Assembly: GCA_025174535.1 (NCBI GenBank)
Contig: JALBUN010000023.1
Span: 2,790,001-2,854,000 of the forward strand
Direction: 5' to 3'
Length of the DNA stretch: 64,000 nucleotides
DNA from: Cantharellus purpuraceus
Lineage: Eukaryota > Basidiomycota > Agaricomycetes > Cantharellales > Hydnaceae
Shown: positions 40,231 to 51,601 of the stretch, in pieces
Position numbering within the stretch: position 1 is the first letter of the stretch
Layout: each line of letters begins with the position of its first letter
Program-made: the position numbers and the translations under genes
The notes under the pieces: generated by a model
What the model was told of the DNA's origin: nothing
Seen by the model: the letters and a program-made list of their open reading frames with translations, nothing else
The model's database searches: none

Positions 40231-43000
40231 AACACCCTTCCCTGATCAGGACAGCATCAGACACGATGTTGCCCACTGTACATATTGATCTAAACTCAAT
40301 ATGTCTGAGGCATATGAACAGATACATGTCAGGCTGACAGATATATCCAAGATGGCATTTGCGACCATCTTGGGGACATTCATCAGCCAAGTCATGCAGC
40401 AAGGGGACTGTAATGCCCCCTCGACATTTCAGTGGCTCATGACTGCCATCTTCCAAGAATATAATAGAAGATTCATCCATGTATATCTGGACAACATATT
40501 TGTGTACTCTCATACTATACAAGAGCATGAACACCACCTAGAGATGGTGTTCACCGAGCTCAGGAAAGCACATATGTTCCTGAGCAAGGATTGCCTGGGT
40601 CACCTAATAGATGACCAAGGTGTACATGCAGATGCTGATAAAATGCAGTGAATATGAGAGTGAAGATGACCTAGGTCATACCACAAAGTCCAATGTTTCC
40701 TTGGACTAGTGCAGTATCTGGCACACTATATGCCAGATATAAGTGCATAAACAACCCCATTATCAGGTTGTGCTCATAATAATCGTCCATTCTTATGAAT
40801 GCCATTGCTGGAGAAATGTTTCAAAAGCATTAAGCTCCTAGCATGTAGGGCCCCAATATTGAAGCCCATCAATGTCAATAACCCTGATACTATTTGGGTT
40901 ATTACTGATGGCTCCAAGACTGGAGTCAGAGCCATCTATGGACAAGGAAAAGCTTGGCAGACCTGTTGGCCTGCTGGATTCCTATCCAAGAAATCTAGTG
41001 CAGCACAACACCACTATAAGACTCACAAGCACGAGACTATAGCCATGGTTGAAGCCCTAATGAAATGGGAAGATAAGCTACTAGGATGAAAGTTCGTCCC
41101 AGTAACTGTCCACAAGGGTCTCAAATACTTTGAGACCAAAAGAACCTGTCTCTTAGACAGATTAGGTGGTGGGAGTTCTTATCCCATTTCAACTTTACTA
41201 CCCTGCATGTAGACGGGGTAGAGAACAAAGTAGTGGACTGTCTGTTGTGCTACTATGCTGATGACTTCCCAACAGAGAGTCACCCCAGCTACATCTACAT
41301 GAGCACAGATGGATATCTTGACCCTGAAGGAGAACTGCCTACAGAACAGTTCATTGAGATCAGGACAGCAGCAGTCACCTAAAGGTGACCGCTCGAGAAA
41401 AAAGAGAACAGAGTGCTGGAAGCTGAAGCACTCAATGTTCAAACAGAATCATTGAATGATTCTAAGTCCTCTAAAGAAATAGAGGACATTGGAGTGATGT
41501 CATCAGATGATGACGGAACACCATTGCCATCCCATATTGAGCATGGGATCAACCTTGTGCAGATTGTACAAGGTGCATATAGAAAGGATACTGTCCTTTC
41601 CAAGGTGCTGGAAGCACCTAAAGAGAATGCACGATTCAGTGTGTGTGATGGTCTAATATGGACCAGAAACATATACAGACACAATGTCATCTGTATACCC
41701 TGCTCAGCATTTCTGAAGGAGAGGAGGCTGGTTGAGATAATAACTGACCATGCACAACAAGTAGTTGGCCATTTTGGTCAACTAATGACTGCAAATTACA
41801 TTCAATGGTTGTACTGGTGGCCAGGAATGGCTGCTGATGTGCAAATCATTCTGCACTTCGTGTGCAAAGTGCCAAATGAATAAAGACAGTACAAAGAAAC
41901 CCATAGGGCTTCTTCATAGCTTGCCAGTACTGGAATGGCCCTGGCAATTGATAGGTATGGACTTTATGGGTCCATTACCAAAATCAAATGACTATGACTA
42001 CCTACTGGTAGTCATAGATCACTTCACATTGCAAGTACATATAATACCTACAGATACACATGTAACAGTGAAAGAAGTAGATTGGCTATTCCTTAGAGAA
42101 GTTGTACACCTTCATGGTGTATCAGACTCGATTGTGTCTGACTAAGATTTGAAATTCACATCTATCTTTTGGCATGAATACAGCAGATAATGGGAGTGAA
42201 ACTCCTCATGTCAACAGTGTTCCATCCACAAATGGATGGAGTGATGGAACAAGCAAATTGTTCCATTGGCCAAATGCTTCATACAGTTGTACAAAGTGAT
42301 CAGAAAGATTGAGCACATAAGTGTCCAATGGCAGAGTTCATGCTAAACTCCAACATAAGCTCAACAACAGGGTTTACTCTGTTTGAGCTTAACTACGGGT
42401 ATATGCCTAGATAGGCATGCCCATGAACAATGACACCAAGTTCAAGGGTGTCAAATGATTCGCACAGCAGGCTCAAACAAACCTGCTAGTGGCACACGAC
42501 ACAATCATAGAAAGTCATGTCATTCAGATGTTTCATGCCAATAAGAAATGTCAGGAAAGTTCAACCTTCCAGAGAGGTGACAAAAGTCTACCTCTCGATC
42601 AAGAACTTGACTCTACCTAAGGGTAGAACCAGCAAACTAGTGCCCAAGTTTATTGGGCCCTATAAAGTAATCGAAGCCCATAATAAAGCTTTGACAGTGA
42701 CACTAGAACTGCCACCAGAGCTGACTTGTAGGCACATTACACCTACATTCCACACCAGTCTCATTTGACTATATGTGTCCACTGATGAGATGAGATTCCC
42801 AAAATGAGAAGCAAAGTCATTTTATGACTTTGGGAACAACAATGAGCAAGAGTGGCTTGTCAATGAAATCATTGCTCATTGATGGATAAGCGATAAAGAA
42901 CTTGAATTTCAAGTGCTATGGACATTGGGAGACATCACCTGGGAACCTTACACATCATGTAAGGACCTAGAAGCTCTAGACAATTATTCAGAGCTTTGAG
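40231..43000 (+). pseudogene. Family A pol: RT, RNase H, integrase, chromodomain
   Basis: Continues from 36204. RT: TFQWLMTAIFQEYNRRFIHV, then YLDNIFVYSHTIQEHEHH (YLDD changed to YLDN). RNase H: VITDGSKTGVRAIYGQG, PAGFLSKKSSAAQHHYKTHK. Integrase: a zinc-binding end with CAKCQMNKDSTKKP, then MDFMGPLPKSNDYDYLLVVI; the second Asp is within a TADNGSE stretch in another frame. KFIGPYKVIEAHN and HITPTFHTSLI precede a C-terminal chromodomain (EWLVNEIIAHXWISDKELEF, ITWEPYTSC). Stops and frameshifts abound. Short perfect inverted repeats run through all of it; the strongest in integrase is 41992-42002 with 42007-42017 (11 bp, loop TACT). Confidence 0.88.
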
Positions 43001-43004
43001 GGGT

Positions 43005-43390
43005 GACTCAAGTGTGAGAACTACCTCATAGATGGTAGTTCTCAGAGAGACGGAGCCCCAAAGATTTAATGGGGCTCAAAGGGGAGAAGTGGAGCTACCA
43101 AGAATAAAGGTAGCTCCTAGCCGGATGTGACAAGGAGCTACCATTAATGATGGTAGCTCAATGAGAGGAGGAGGAACTACCTCGATGAATGGTAGGTCCT
43201 AGATGAGGATAGAGCTGCCATAACAACAGGCAGCTTGATGGCAGTAAAAACTGCTCCCATAGGGAGCAGTTCACCATCATGCTACTCATGGTAGCACAAA
43301 AGGGGTAAGCAATAATTAATCATGTTGCTCCCATGTGACATAGCTACTGGAAAAATTCTCAATAAAGAATTTTTGAGCTTGGCTGTAAAA
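43005..43390 (+). other. Serial hairpin spacer between pol and ORF2, copy 1
   Basis: Almost every base lies in a 19-28 base stem-loop: GAGAACTACC (43016-43025 with 43034-43043), GAGCCCCA (43053-43060 with 43070-43077), GGAGCTACC, GAGCTACCAT, GAACTACC, AGCTGCC, AACTGCTCC, TGCTAC and AAATTCT, each followed by its exact or near-exact complement. Loops are 3-12 bases. The same order occurs at 54885-55345. The following ORF2 starts at about 43455. Confidence 0.85.
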
Positions 43391-43454
43391 GGCTAGCAGT
43401 GCTTCTTCAAACCACCACAACCCCTCCATCAAAATATCATCTCCCAGAAGGGGA

Positions 43455-45912
43455 ATGATGGATGCTCATCTTGAGCATCCAATGGAAGTTGAACAAACTT
43501 CCACAGCGGCAGCACCTGCAATGAGTGCTGCAGACATGATCAGAGGTCATCAAGATGAGATGACCTGGAAAATTGGTGGATGGCATGGTGGTGCTGCCAT
43601 CCATCACCCTCATGGGTGTAACAAGTGCAATGCATACATATCACACTTGATCAAGGCTCAAAATGGGGGCTGACTATATCTTTCCACTGCTTTGGTGGTA
43701 AGAGCATTAAGAGTCACATGGCCACAACTTATATGCAACATCAAAGATGATGTTGCAACACCTTATCGTAAAGACTATGATAAGATGTATAAAGATAACT
43801 CAGACCTGTTCATGCAGGTCCAAGAACTTGAAGGACTTCTTGACAATGAGAAGTCCAAAGTGACTCGTCTCAGCGACAAGTTAAAAACACTGAGGGAGGC
43901 TGCAGATAGAGCACCTCCTATGTTCAAAACCAAGCTCACAATGGTGCACTTGGCCCCAGTAGCATAAATCATTGCCTGCCATTATGCCTTCACAACCCAT
44001 GGCTTCATCATCATGGGAAATGATTGACCTCACCAAAGAGCATGATCTCCCAAGCAAACTGCCTCAGGTCAACCCTCAAGGGTTTGAGGGTCAAAATTGG
44101 GATGACACCAAACCAATTTGGGAGGGATACAACCATGATTGTGGTCTCCTCCTGGCTAGCATTCCCAAGGGTGCTAAGCAACTGGGCAAACTCAAAGAGT
44201 TTGCCCTATCTAAAATCAAAGCCGAGATTGATCAGCTTTGAAAGGAATACATGGCTGGTGACACCAGCTGTACCTGGAAAGATCCAGTGTTGAAGATGCT
44301 GGAAGAAGCCCAGTGTGCAAATTATCACAAATGCTGGGACAATTTTGGATATGCTCTCAAGCATGCCAATGCAGGGAAACCATTCCCCAAATGGGCATCA
44401 TGGTTCATGACTGCAGCTGACCCCCCCAGAGCAGTCACTGGCCACCTGCTGTGACCTCTGGGCAAGTCTGCCCCTATGACGCTTGTTTGGAAGGATGCTA
44501 TTATACAATATTCTGATGTATACAAGATGTACATCAGAATTTTAATAATGATCATAAAAATAGGGAGTTACAATCTGGATATCTTTAAAGATTTCAGATA
44601 TCCGAGTTTTTTTGGATATCTTAAATTTTTATAAATATAAATATATATTTCATATTTTAATAAACTTTAAAAGATAAGATGTTTGTTATGGATGAACATA
44701 ATTGTTTATATGAATATAACAGTAATGTATATATTAATATTATTGGTATAATAGAGAATATTTAGATATACAAATGCCAGGTGAGGATTCAAGGTACATT
44801 AGATTATTTGACCAGTATAGTACAAGAAATAATGAGTGAAAGAAATTAAGTGTAGCAGGAGTAGAATATTCCCTTGAAGCAGTTGCCACCGGTAAATTAA
44901 AAAAAAAGAATTATTTTTGAGAATCATGTCAAAATATCAAAATGTTTTAATATAAGTATATTATATAAAATTTGAGGAAATGGGTTGTATATACATATTT
45001 GATATATTTCTGAACAAGCGTCTATCAGGGTGGACTGGTTTGACATCTGCGATATGGACACTCCAGAGTTCATATCACTTCATAAAAAGCCATTGGCCAT
45101 GCTGTTCACAGAATGGACTGTACCAATGTGCAGAGTCATCAAGAGAATGACTCTGCTGGCTCATGCTGATAACATGAGTCTTATTGTCACTCTACTGACC
45201 ATGCTGGTAGACACACTTGCCCTTATACAGGGGTGGCAAGTAAACCCTAATGGGGTCCCCCTGACCATCTGACAGAAGTCAGATGGTACCATGAACTTGT
45301 CTGATGTGGACATATGGATGTGGCTGCAAAAGGCCACTCCTAAGAAGGGTTCCTCTGCATTCAAGAAGAGCCTCTGGACTATGTTCCAGAATCCTGGCCA
45401 CTGGGAATGATTGACTAGTGGCCAAAAGTTCTCAATGACTAGTGGTGACACCTTTCACACTTCAATCACTGGAGCTTATGATTGGAAAAATTGCTCCCCC
45501 AAAGAACATACTGAACTAGAGCTTGGACTCTGGTTTGGGTGATCAGGAGGCATCACCCCAAATCACACTGCTATTTTAGGGGAGTTTGCTAAACACATCA
45601 CCTCTGGAGCAGCTTTTAACCAGTCTGCCAGGGTTGGTAAGTGAAAGCAGGAGACTCAAGGAGTCTCCCAAGCAGCTCATAAAGCTGCTAAATGCTCTCT
45701 TGCTGAGTGTTTAGGTCATGATCAACTTAATTGTGAACTCAATTGGGATGCTGTGGTAGCAATTGCATCCTCCTCATCCATTCAAGTGGATGAGGATACT
45801 GCAATGATGTTGGGGATGACCAAGAGCTGTCCCCCTCCAGAGCCATATGATCAAGATGATCATATGGACACCAACTTGTCAGAGCAGCTTCATAAGGAGC
45901 TGTATGATTAAA
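43455..45912 (+). pseudogene. Family A ORF2, copy 1 (split by MITE 2)
   Basis: Coding sequence lies on both sides of the MITE at 44478-45022, roughly 600 codons in all. The N-terminus is acidic. A His/Cys cluster follows (HHPHGCNKCNAYISH), then a coiled coil (LFMQVQELEGLLDNEKSK), WEMIDLTKEHDLPSKLPQVN, PFPKWASWFMTAADPP, and after the MITE GLTSAIW..., WLQKATPKKGSSAFKK, LWTMFQNPGHW, GITPNHTAILGEFAKHITSG, IASSSSIQVDEDTA. No family is recognised. It lies after the chromodomain and directly before the polypurine tract, so it is a sense post-pol gene of a chromovirus. This copy has several stops. Confidence 0.7.
44478..45022. mobile_element. MITE-like AT-rich element, copy 2
   Basis: 545 bp, GACGCTTGTTTGGAA to TTCTGAACAAGCGTC. 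Eleven terminal bases (GACGCTTGTTC type) are inverted, and TAT is duplicated at 44475-44477 and 45023-45025. Near-relative of copy 1 by shared AT-rich interior text (ATAAACTTTAAAAGATAAGA). Confidence 0.85.
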
Positions 45913-45941
45913 AAAGTACTGAATGAGATCATGCCTTATTC

Positions 45942-45954
45942 AAAAAGGGGAGGG
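45942..45954 (+). other. Family A polypurine tract
   Basis: AAAAAGGGGAGGG ends at the first base of the 3' LTR-A. Confidence 0.8.
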
Positions 45955-46756
45955 TGTAAGTACCCAAGGTACTTACTTACTATAGTATATAGTTATAATT
46001 AATGTATGCAGCATTCCATTAAGGAATGCTGTCTTCTTGGTAGATATATGCACCCTATGGGTGCATATGTATAGTTATTATGTAAGACAGTGGACCCAAG
46101 TATACATGCGGGTCCACATGTAGTAGACAGAACTTAGCTAACAACCACACTGTACAGCACATCACACAACCAATATACTTGGTTGAGTTCTGTGTAACAG
46201 TGTGCATGTTACGCACTAGGTCTGATTGAGGGTCAGGGGTTTGGTCAGAGTCTTGGTCAGAGTCAGAGAAGGAGTTGGGTACATTGTGGGGGTTGGAACG
46301 GACTTGGCTTCAGCTTATGTGCTGCGCCCTCACTAATACTGGTGTCTGAGATTTCAGAGATGGAGTATGACTTAGAGAATTAGGATCGGATTTAGGAATT
46401 AGGTATGATTTGATATTCGAACTGGGGAATGAAGTCCCCAGTTGGGCAACTTAAATACATATTTGAAATCTAATAATAATTACTCTGGTGATGGGTCTCT
46501 GAGGCCAACGGCCTTACATGAGTATGTCCGAGTCCAACGGGGATGGATGTCCAGGTTCCTATGGTGATGCTGATGCATCAATTGGAACCAGAGACGGATG
46601 GGCAGAATCAGTGGTGACAATCGGACAGGTAAACGGAGATGTGGCGGTTTCCAAATGGAGTATAGATTTCATATGCGCGGGGATCTGAGTGGATTGGACG
46701 GAGATCTGGGCATTAATGAATATAATCATAACAGTGCACTAAGACACCCATTAACA
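45955..46756 (+). repeat. LTR-A, 3' LTR, split by solo LTR-C
   Basis: LTR-A is 45955-46206 plus 46739-46756 (270 bp once joined), TGTAAGTACCC to CCATTAACA. It includes hairpins CAGCATTCC/GGAATGCTG (46009-46031) and ATGCACCC/GGGTGCAT. Confidence 0.88.
46207..46733 (+). repeat. Solo LTR-C inside LTR-A
   Basis: 527 bp, TGTTACGCACTAGG to TCATAACA, flanked by GTGCA at 46202-46206 and 46734-46738. Confidence 0.94.
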
Positions 46757-47019
46757 GTCCAGTACTTAGCTCTGTTCTTCACCTTGCCAATTCTCACCTC
46801 TGCACTTGATAGGTAGATTACTCATCCCTCCTCTCACCTCACCAACTCTCACCTCTGCACTCGATAGTCATGCATGACATCAAGTTGCTTAATTTTTTGC
46901 ACCTACCCTTCCACTTTCCCATATCATTTCTTCCATTTCTTATACCTTGTTCCAGCTTCATGTATTTGTCTCCACTGGCTTGAGCACAGCCCAGGTTTGT
47001 CTGGCTGAGCAAAAAGAGT
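46757..47019. other. Intergenic, nothing recognised
   Basis: Pyrimidine-rich, with CTCACCTCTGCACT(T/C)GATAG occurring twice about 60 bases apart. No coding signal. Confidence 0.35.
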
Positions 47020-47024
47020 GGCAG

Positions 47025-47619
47025 TGTTAAGTGCTGGATACTAAGGGTTCAATGGAGTACCAGAGTTCAAATGCTAGCGAGGGAAAGGAGGGGACTTCAC
47101 TGTTCCAGTTTGACTGGAGACAGAGTGGGGACAATATCTATTGAGTTGGACTGAGTGGACTTGGCTTCAACTTGTGTGTTGTGCCCCCTCAGATTGTCAG
47201 TCCAATATTTTGGAGTTTGGAGCACAGAGTTGGATCAATAAGTACTTGTCAAGAAGCTAGCAACCAAGAAGTTGATGGGGCAAAACTTAGTTGATATATG
47301 AAATACTGTAACATACAGAGAGTAGCCCATATAAGTATGTGAAGAATTGAATGATAAACTAAAAGCAATAGGACAATAAGACAGATGTGGGACACAATAC
47401 AGAAAGGAGTTCAGAGTTCAGACTCAAGTCTGAACTAATACTAAGCAATATAAAAGATAAAAGTTTGTTGTAACTCATAAGAGGAAAACTACTTATATGA
47501 AGAACAATAGTGGAGTTTGGGGTTGATGGAGGTGGAGTTGATGGAGGTGGAGTTGATGGAGGTGGAGTAGAAGGAGAGGTGGAGTCTGGAGATTGGACTT
47601 GGTGTTACAGGATGTAACA
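47025..47619 (+). repeat. Solo LTR-E
   Basis: 595 bp, TGTTAAGTGCTGG to GATGTAACA, flanked by GGCAG at 47020-47024 and 47620-47624. Confidence 0.94.
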
Positions 47620-47649
47620 GGCAGTCACAGCATCAATATATTCTGCTTT

Positions 47650-47969
47650 TGTTGGAATATAGAATATATGTGGAGTATTAGCACATGTGTTGAGTATGTC
47701 CGCATTAATGACACACCACGGAATCGGGTACCCATTGGAACTCCGTCCTCTATTCCTGAATATTTTCTTTTGCAGACGTATATAATACTTCTGTGGTGGT
47801 TTCCTCACCCTCAGCTGTATCCATAATATACGGACTGAGGTGAGAAACATTGACACTTATTATCTTTACCCATTACTTATATCTATCATGTATAGCTTTA
47901 TTATTCAGGCAGGTTAAACCAGCCGTATCCATAATATACGGACTGAGCTTAATGATTCAGAATTCAATA
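47650..47969 (+). repeat. Solo copia LTR
   Basis: 320 bp, TGTTGGAATATAG to AATTCAATA, flanked by GCTTT at 47645-47649 and 47970-47974. It ends 122 bases upstream of the component X start codon. Confidence 0.92.
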
Positions 47970-48091
47970 GCTTTGCCCACAACACGCACGAGAGAGACAC
48001 AATAATAGCTCGTGCATTCCATTTAGCAAATACGATCGCGTCTGGTCACGTGACCAAAAGCGGCGGCGCCTCACGAAGGACTTGCAAGCTG

Positions 48092-49357
48092 ATGATGACC
48101 CCATCGGTCGCACCCACATTATGGAAGGCCGCGCGTACTCACAGCACGCGTAGATGTGCGTCCCATGAGGTCTATGCTCTCTCTTCCAAGCCTCTGACAC
48201 ATGAATAGTGCTTCATGCAACGTCCCATCGTGGCGATATCGCAAAGTTTCAAATGCCAGCAATGTCACCGACTATGACTGAGGGCGGAATATCGGAGTGG
48301 AAGAAGAGTGAGGGCGAGACGTTCACGGCGGGAGATGTGTTATTAGAGATTGTAAGCGTTTCATATATATGTGTAAGCGTTGTGTTCATGGTATCATGGT
48401 CTCTTTGAAGGAAACAGACAAGGCAACTATAGATGTGGAGGCCCAGGATGATGGTATTATGGGAAAAATAATAGTGTGTATATTTGAACCCCTTTTCAGA
48501 TTGTATTTGTTCACGGAGATTGAAAAACACACTTCTCATATAGGCGCAAAATGGTACCAAGGGCATTCCTGTTGGCACAATCATAGCGCTTTTAGCCCAA
48601 GAGGGCGACGATATCTCTAACCTGGAATTGCCCTCAGATGAACCAAAAGAAGCTTCGTCACTTTCCCCTTTATTCTCAATCTCGTCCTCAGCACCTTCGC
48701 CATCCTCCTCGACGCCGCCGCCGCCTCCGTCCTCCAATGCTACATCTCACAAGGTTGAATTTACACACGATCAACCCATCTTTCCGTCAGTTCTCCGTTT
48801 ACTGCAAGAGAACAATCTATCCGACTTAGGACGCATTAAAGGTGCTGAATTCCCTTCCAGCCGCTCCCCTCTCCCTGAATGTTTTTGGAATTGTGCAGGT
48901 ACTGGCATACGAGGCATGCTCACGAAAGGGGACGTTCTCGCGTATCTCGGTAAAGCAAGCAGTCCGAATGGGAGCTTCCGGAATACCACACCCACCCCTT
49001 CTGTCCACAAGTCCCAAGCCGTCATCTCAGGAGGTCCCCCGCCTAAGGTTTTTTTTGACAGCATTCCATTCACTGGGAGATTAACAGCCATCGTGTAGCC
49101 CTTGGATCCTGCGGAAATACGTAATGCTATCCTCTCTGCATTCCTTATGAGCTCGCTCAGAAACCGAACACCCACGCCTTCACCTGGTATGTTCATTTCT
49201 TTATTGGCCTAACCCTATTATCACGCGTTGGACAGTCCGGCCTACAGTGGATTCTGTAATTGCCGACTACTTGCCTCGGCCTCTCACCAAAGCAACCCCG
49301 GTGTCGCAACTATCAACCCAACCTGCTAAAGGGGATTACTTGGATGGCCTGCATTAA
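48092..49357 (+). CDS. PDX1: Pyruvate dehydrogenase complex component X (E3-binding protein)
   Basis: Mitochondrial matrix protein that anchors dihydrolipoamide dehydrogenase in the pyruvate dehydrogenase complex. Seven exons give 308 aa: 48092-48155, 48209-48351, 48411-48473, 48544-48841, 48899-49047, 49099-49186, 49236-49357. The first exon encodes a basic, hydroxylated presequence (MMTPSVAPTLWKAARTHSTR). The lipoyl domain starts FQMPAMSPTMTEGG; the expected lipoylated lysine is Lys73 in ETDKATIDV. A Ser/Pro linker precedes the subunit-binding domain GTGIRGMLTKGDVLAYLG (190-207). The C-terminus is short, without the acetyltransferase catalytic domain, which separates it from E2. A TAG in the raw frame at 49096-49098 is the end of a 51-bp intron. 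It converges with rad1, 60 bp apart. Confidence 0.92.
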
Positions 49358-49417
49358 TAACAACATAAAGACGAGAGTTATAGACCGACAATGATAGAAG
49401 TTAATAGAGTTTATAAT

Positions 49418-50941
49418 TCATGGATCTTGCATGGGCAAGCACTGTCAATAGAGCTCCACAATTAGACACCATAAATAATGTTATGGTAACTCTTACTCGA
49501 AATTCCAGAAAGGCCCCGGGCCCACCTGCCATAATGAACTGCAGGCTAAGCAAACCTTCATCGTCTATTCGCAGTGAAGTCCTGAGAGAACCCTGCAAGG
49601 CTTTGAGAGCACAACTGATGTGTGCAACGCGATAGGTAAATTTGACCAATGAGGCGCATTCGAAAGATTCCAAGACATCGCGGTCGTTCGGGTAGTCCAA
49701 CTACATAGCGTCATCACTGCTCATTTTATATTCAGGTCGCATAGACCATACCTGGGTGCTTCCAAAGATGCCATCGGCAGACAACCTAAGTGTCGGTCTT
49801 GATGTGGATGCCCGCGCACCATTCGAGTCTTCGTCGGGCGGAGCGTCGGGGGGTGGTATACCCACAAAAGTCAATTTATCGCATGATGGGTCCAACTCTG
49901 ACAGGGCATCCCGAAGCCAAGAAGACTTACAAAGTGGAGAAGGGAAGGGAGGCACGTGAGTTGTCAGCACCAAGCTATGGGACTATTTGGCATACTCGAA
50001 GAATTATTTTTATCACCCTGGTGAACTGTTGAGCAGTATGCATGACTTAGTATGAAGAAGAGACGTACTTCCGGGAATCGTCAAAGGGAAGCTCCATGAG
50101 GAAATCATCATTATCGATCGTCTGTATTTCACACGTAGTCGTGGGACCAGCTGCGTCCTCGACTCTACAAGAAGTGAAATCAACATTCCTCCTCGGCAGA
50201 TAATGCTTGCGAAGGCCTACAATATCAAAGTGAGAGGGTGCCCCGATCCAGCATACGTCATTCGCATTCCCGTTTTCTTCTCGTTGTTGCTCCAGAAGAA
50301 TTTGTCTATCGTGGTGTTACCCTTTGCAGGGCCACCTCGTCTGCCGCCCCCTTTCCCACCCCGCCCCCTGCCATCGTCTGATCCGTCTGAATCACGCTTC
50401 CATCTTTTACGTTTCTGGTTTTCAAGAGAAGCTTGCGAAAGAAAAGATGGCCCTGTGCCGAATATGTTCAGGCACTCTAGGAGTGTATCTAGGGATATAG
50501 TAAAGGTAGTAATCGGCTCCCCATCGGGTTCCAAATCTTGAGACGATTGTGCCTCTTGATGATCAGGAGTGTATGTATACTCGTCGAAAAGGGACAAAGG
50601 AATATATGCTCGAGCTGCCAGATATAATAACTCTAAGACATTGGGGCTTTGCGATTGACAGTGGCACACACCGACCAATGTCCTCGCCTCCTCCACAGAA
50701 ACAGTGAGCCCTGCATCTGAAATAGAAAAGGTGGCATTCTATTTCTTCAATAGCATCAGTCGGGTGTGCAGGTGGTTGCATCATTAATACGCACCGAACA
50801 GAAACCCACGCCGCGAAGGATGGTCGCCAGAGGTCTGACATCATGTACAGATGTGACAAAGACCTATGATATGCATCGTTCAGACGCGCTACTATCGAAA
50901 CCAACGCACAGTGTCTGCCTTACTTGCACTGGTTGAGACAT
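49418..50941 (-). CDS. rad1: DNA damage checkpoint clamp subunit Rad1
   Basis: Subunit of the Rad9-Rad1-Hus1 sliding clamp, which is loaded at DNA damage and activates checkpoint kinases. Nine exons give 355 aa: 50924-50941, 50795-50863, 50672-50738, 50221-50614, 50069-50164, 49996-50017, 49752-49925, 49497-49700, 49418-49441. Rad1 hallmarks appear in order: LATILRGVGF, AGLTVSVEEARTLV, AYIPLSLFDEYTY, FTISLDTLLECLNIFGTG, TGMRMTYAGSGHPLTLIL, GPTTTCEIQT, SSWLRDALSELD, LDYPNDRDVLESF and SLRIDDEGLLSLQFIM. A charged basic insert (about residues 100-150, with GRGRGGKGGGRRGG) lengthens it relative to the human protein. Exons of 18, 22 and 24 bases are needed to keep frame and motifs. Confidence 0.92.
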
Positions 50942-51600
50942 GAGGGACGCGACCACGTGACACACGACACTAATGTCTCTGAGATTCCGGTTCTGTCTCC
51001 GCCGAAGTGAATCTGTCTTGCGCATAGCCGGGACCTGTGGCGACTTTTAGCTGTGACTTCCCTGCTCCACCAAATTCTATGAAACCACGACCGTTAGAAA
51101 GCTAGTATCGTATAGATGCATGGAAAATTGCGCGCGTGTTCTTGTATACGTTGTACGTGTACCCAACAAGACGTTTTCCCTGGGCCACCCTAGCGCGCAC
51201 TGCCAGCAATTAGACTTCTGCCACACCAGCCCTTGTTCTTCATCGATGATATACAACTCATGAAGGTATGGTATACCAGCACCGATTTTCGGTGGAGCGA
51301 TGACCCGTGCAGAGCATAATTCCGTCACATACTACTCTCTGCGAGAGTGAGGACCACGAACCCGAACAACAAAATGCCAAAACCGAAACCAAATCGCCCT
51401 CTAGACCATTGCTGCGAAGATATACATACGGGCAAATTGTGCTGTGCCAAACTCGGCGAACAGGTGTTCGCCGAGTTAAAGTTAGACGTCTGGGGACTAT
51501 ATAACCTCTTTGTAATGGGGTTTCGGTGTCTCACTGCCAGTATTTCATCTAGCTACAACCTACAATCTATTGCGAAGAGCTCCGGATATGATAACTATAA
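50942..51600. other. Host intergenic region, no gene called
   Basis: Upstream of rad1. GC content is host-like. Short frames on both strands (for example minus 51328-51077 and plus 51347-51616) show no recognised domain. They could be parts of an unidentified spliced gene. Confidence 0.3.
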
Positions 51601-51601
51601 T

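Noticed and set aside
49096..49098. In-frame TAG in the component X gene, suggesting a pseudogene
   Set aside because: It is the last three bases of a 51-bp intron (49048-49098). Splicing joins PPPK to PLDPAEIRNAIL in frame and the rest is conserved.
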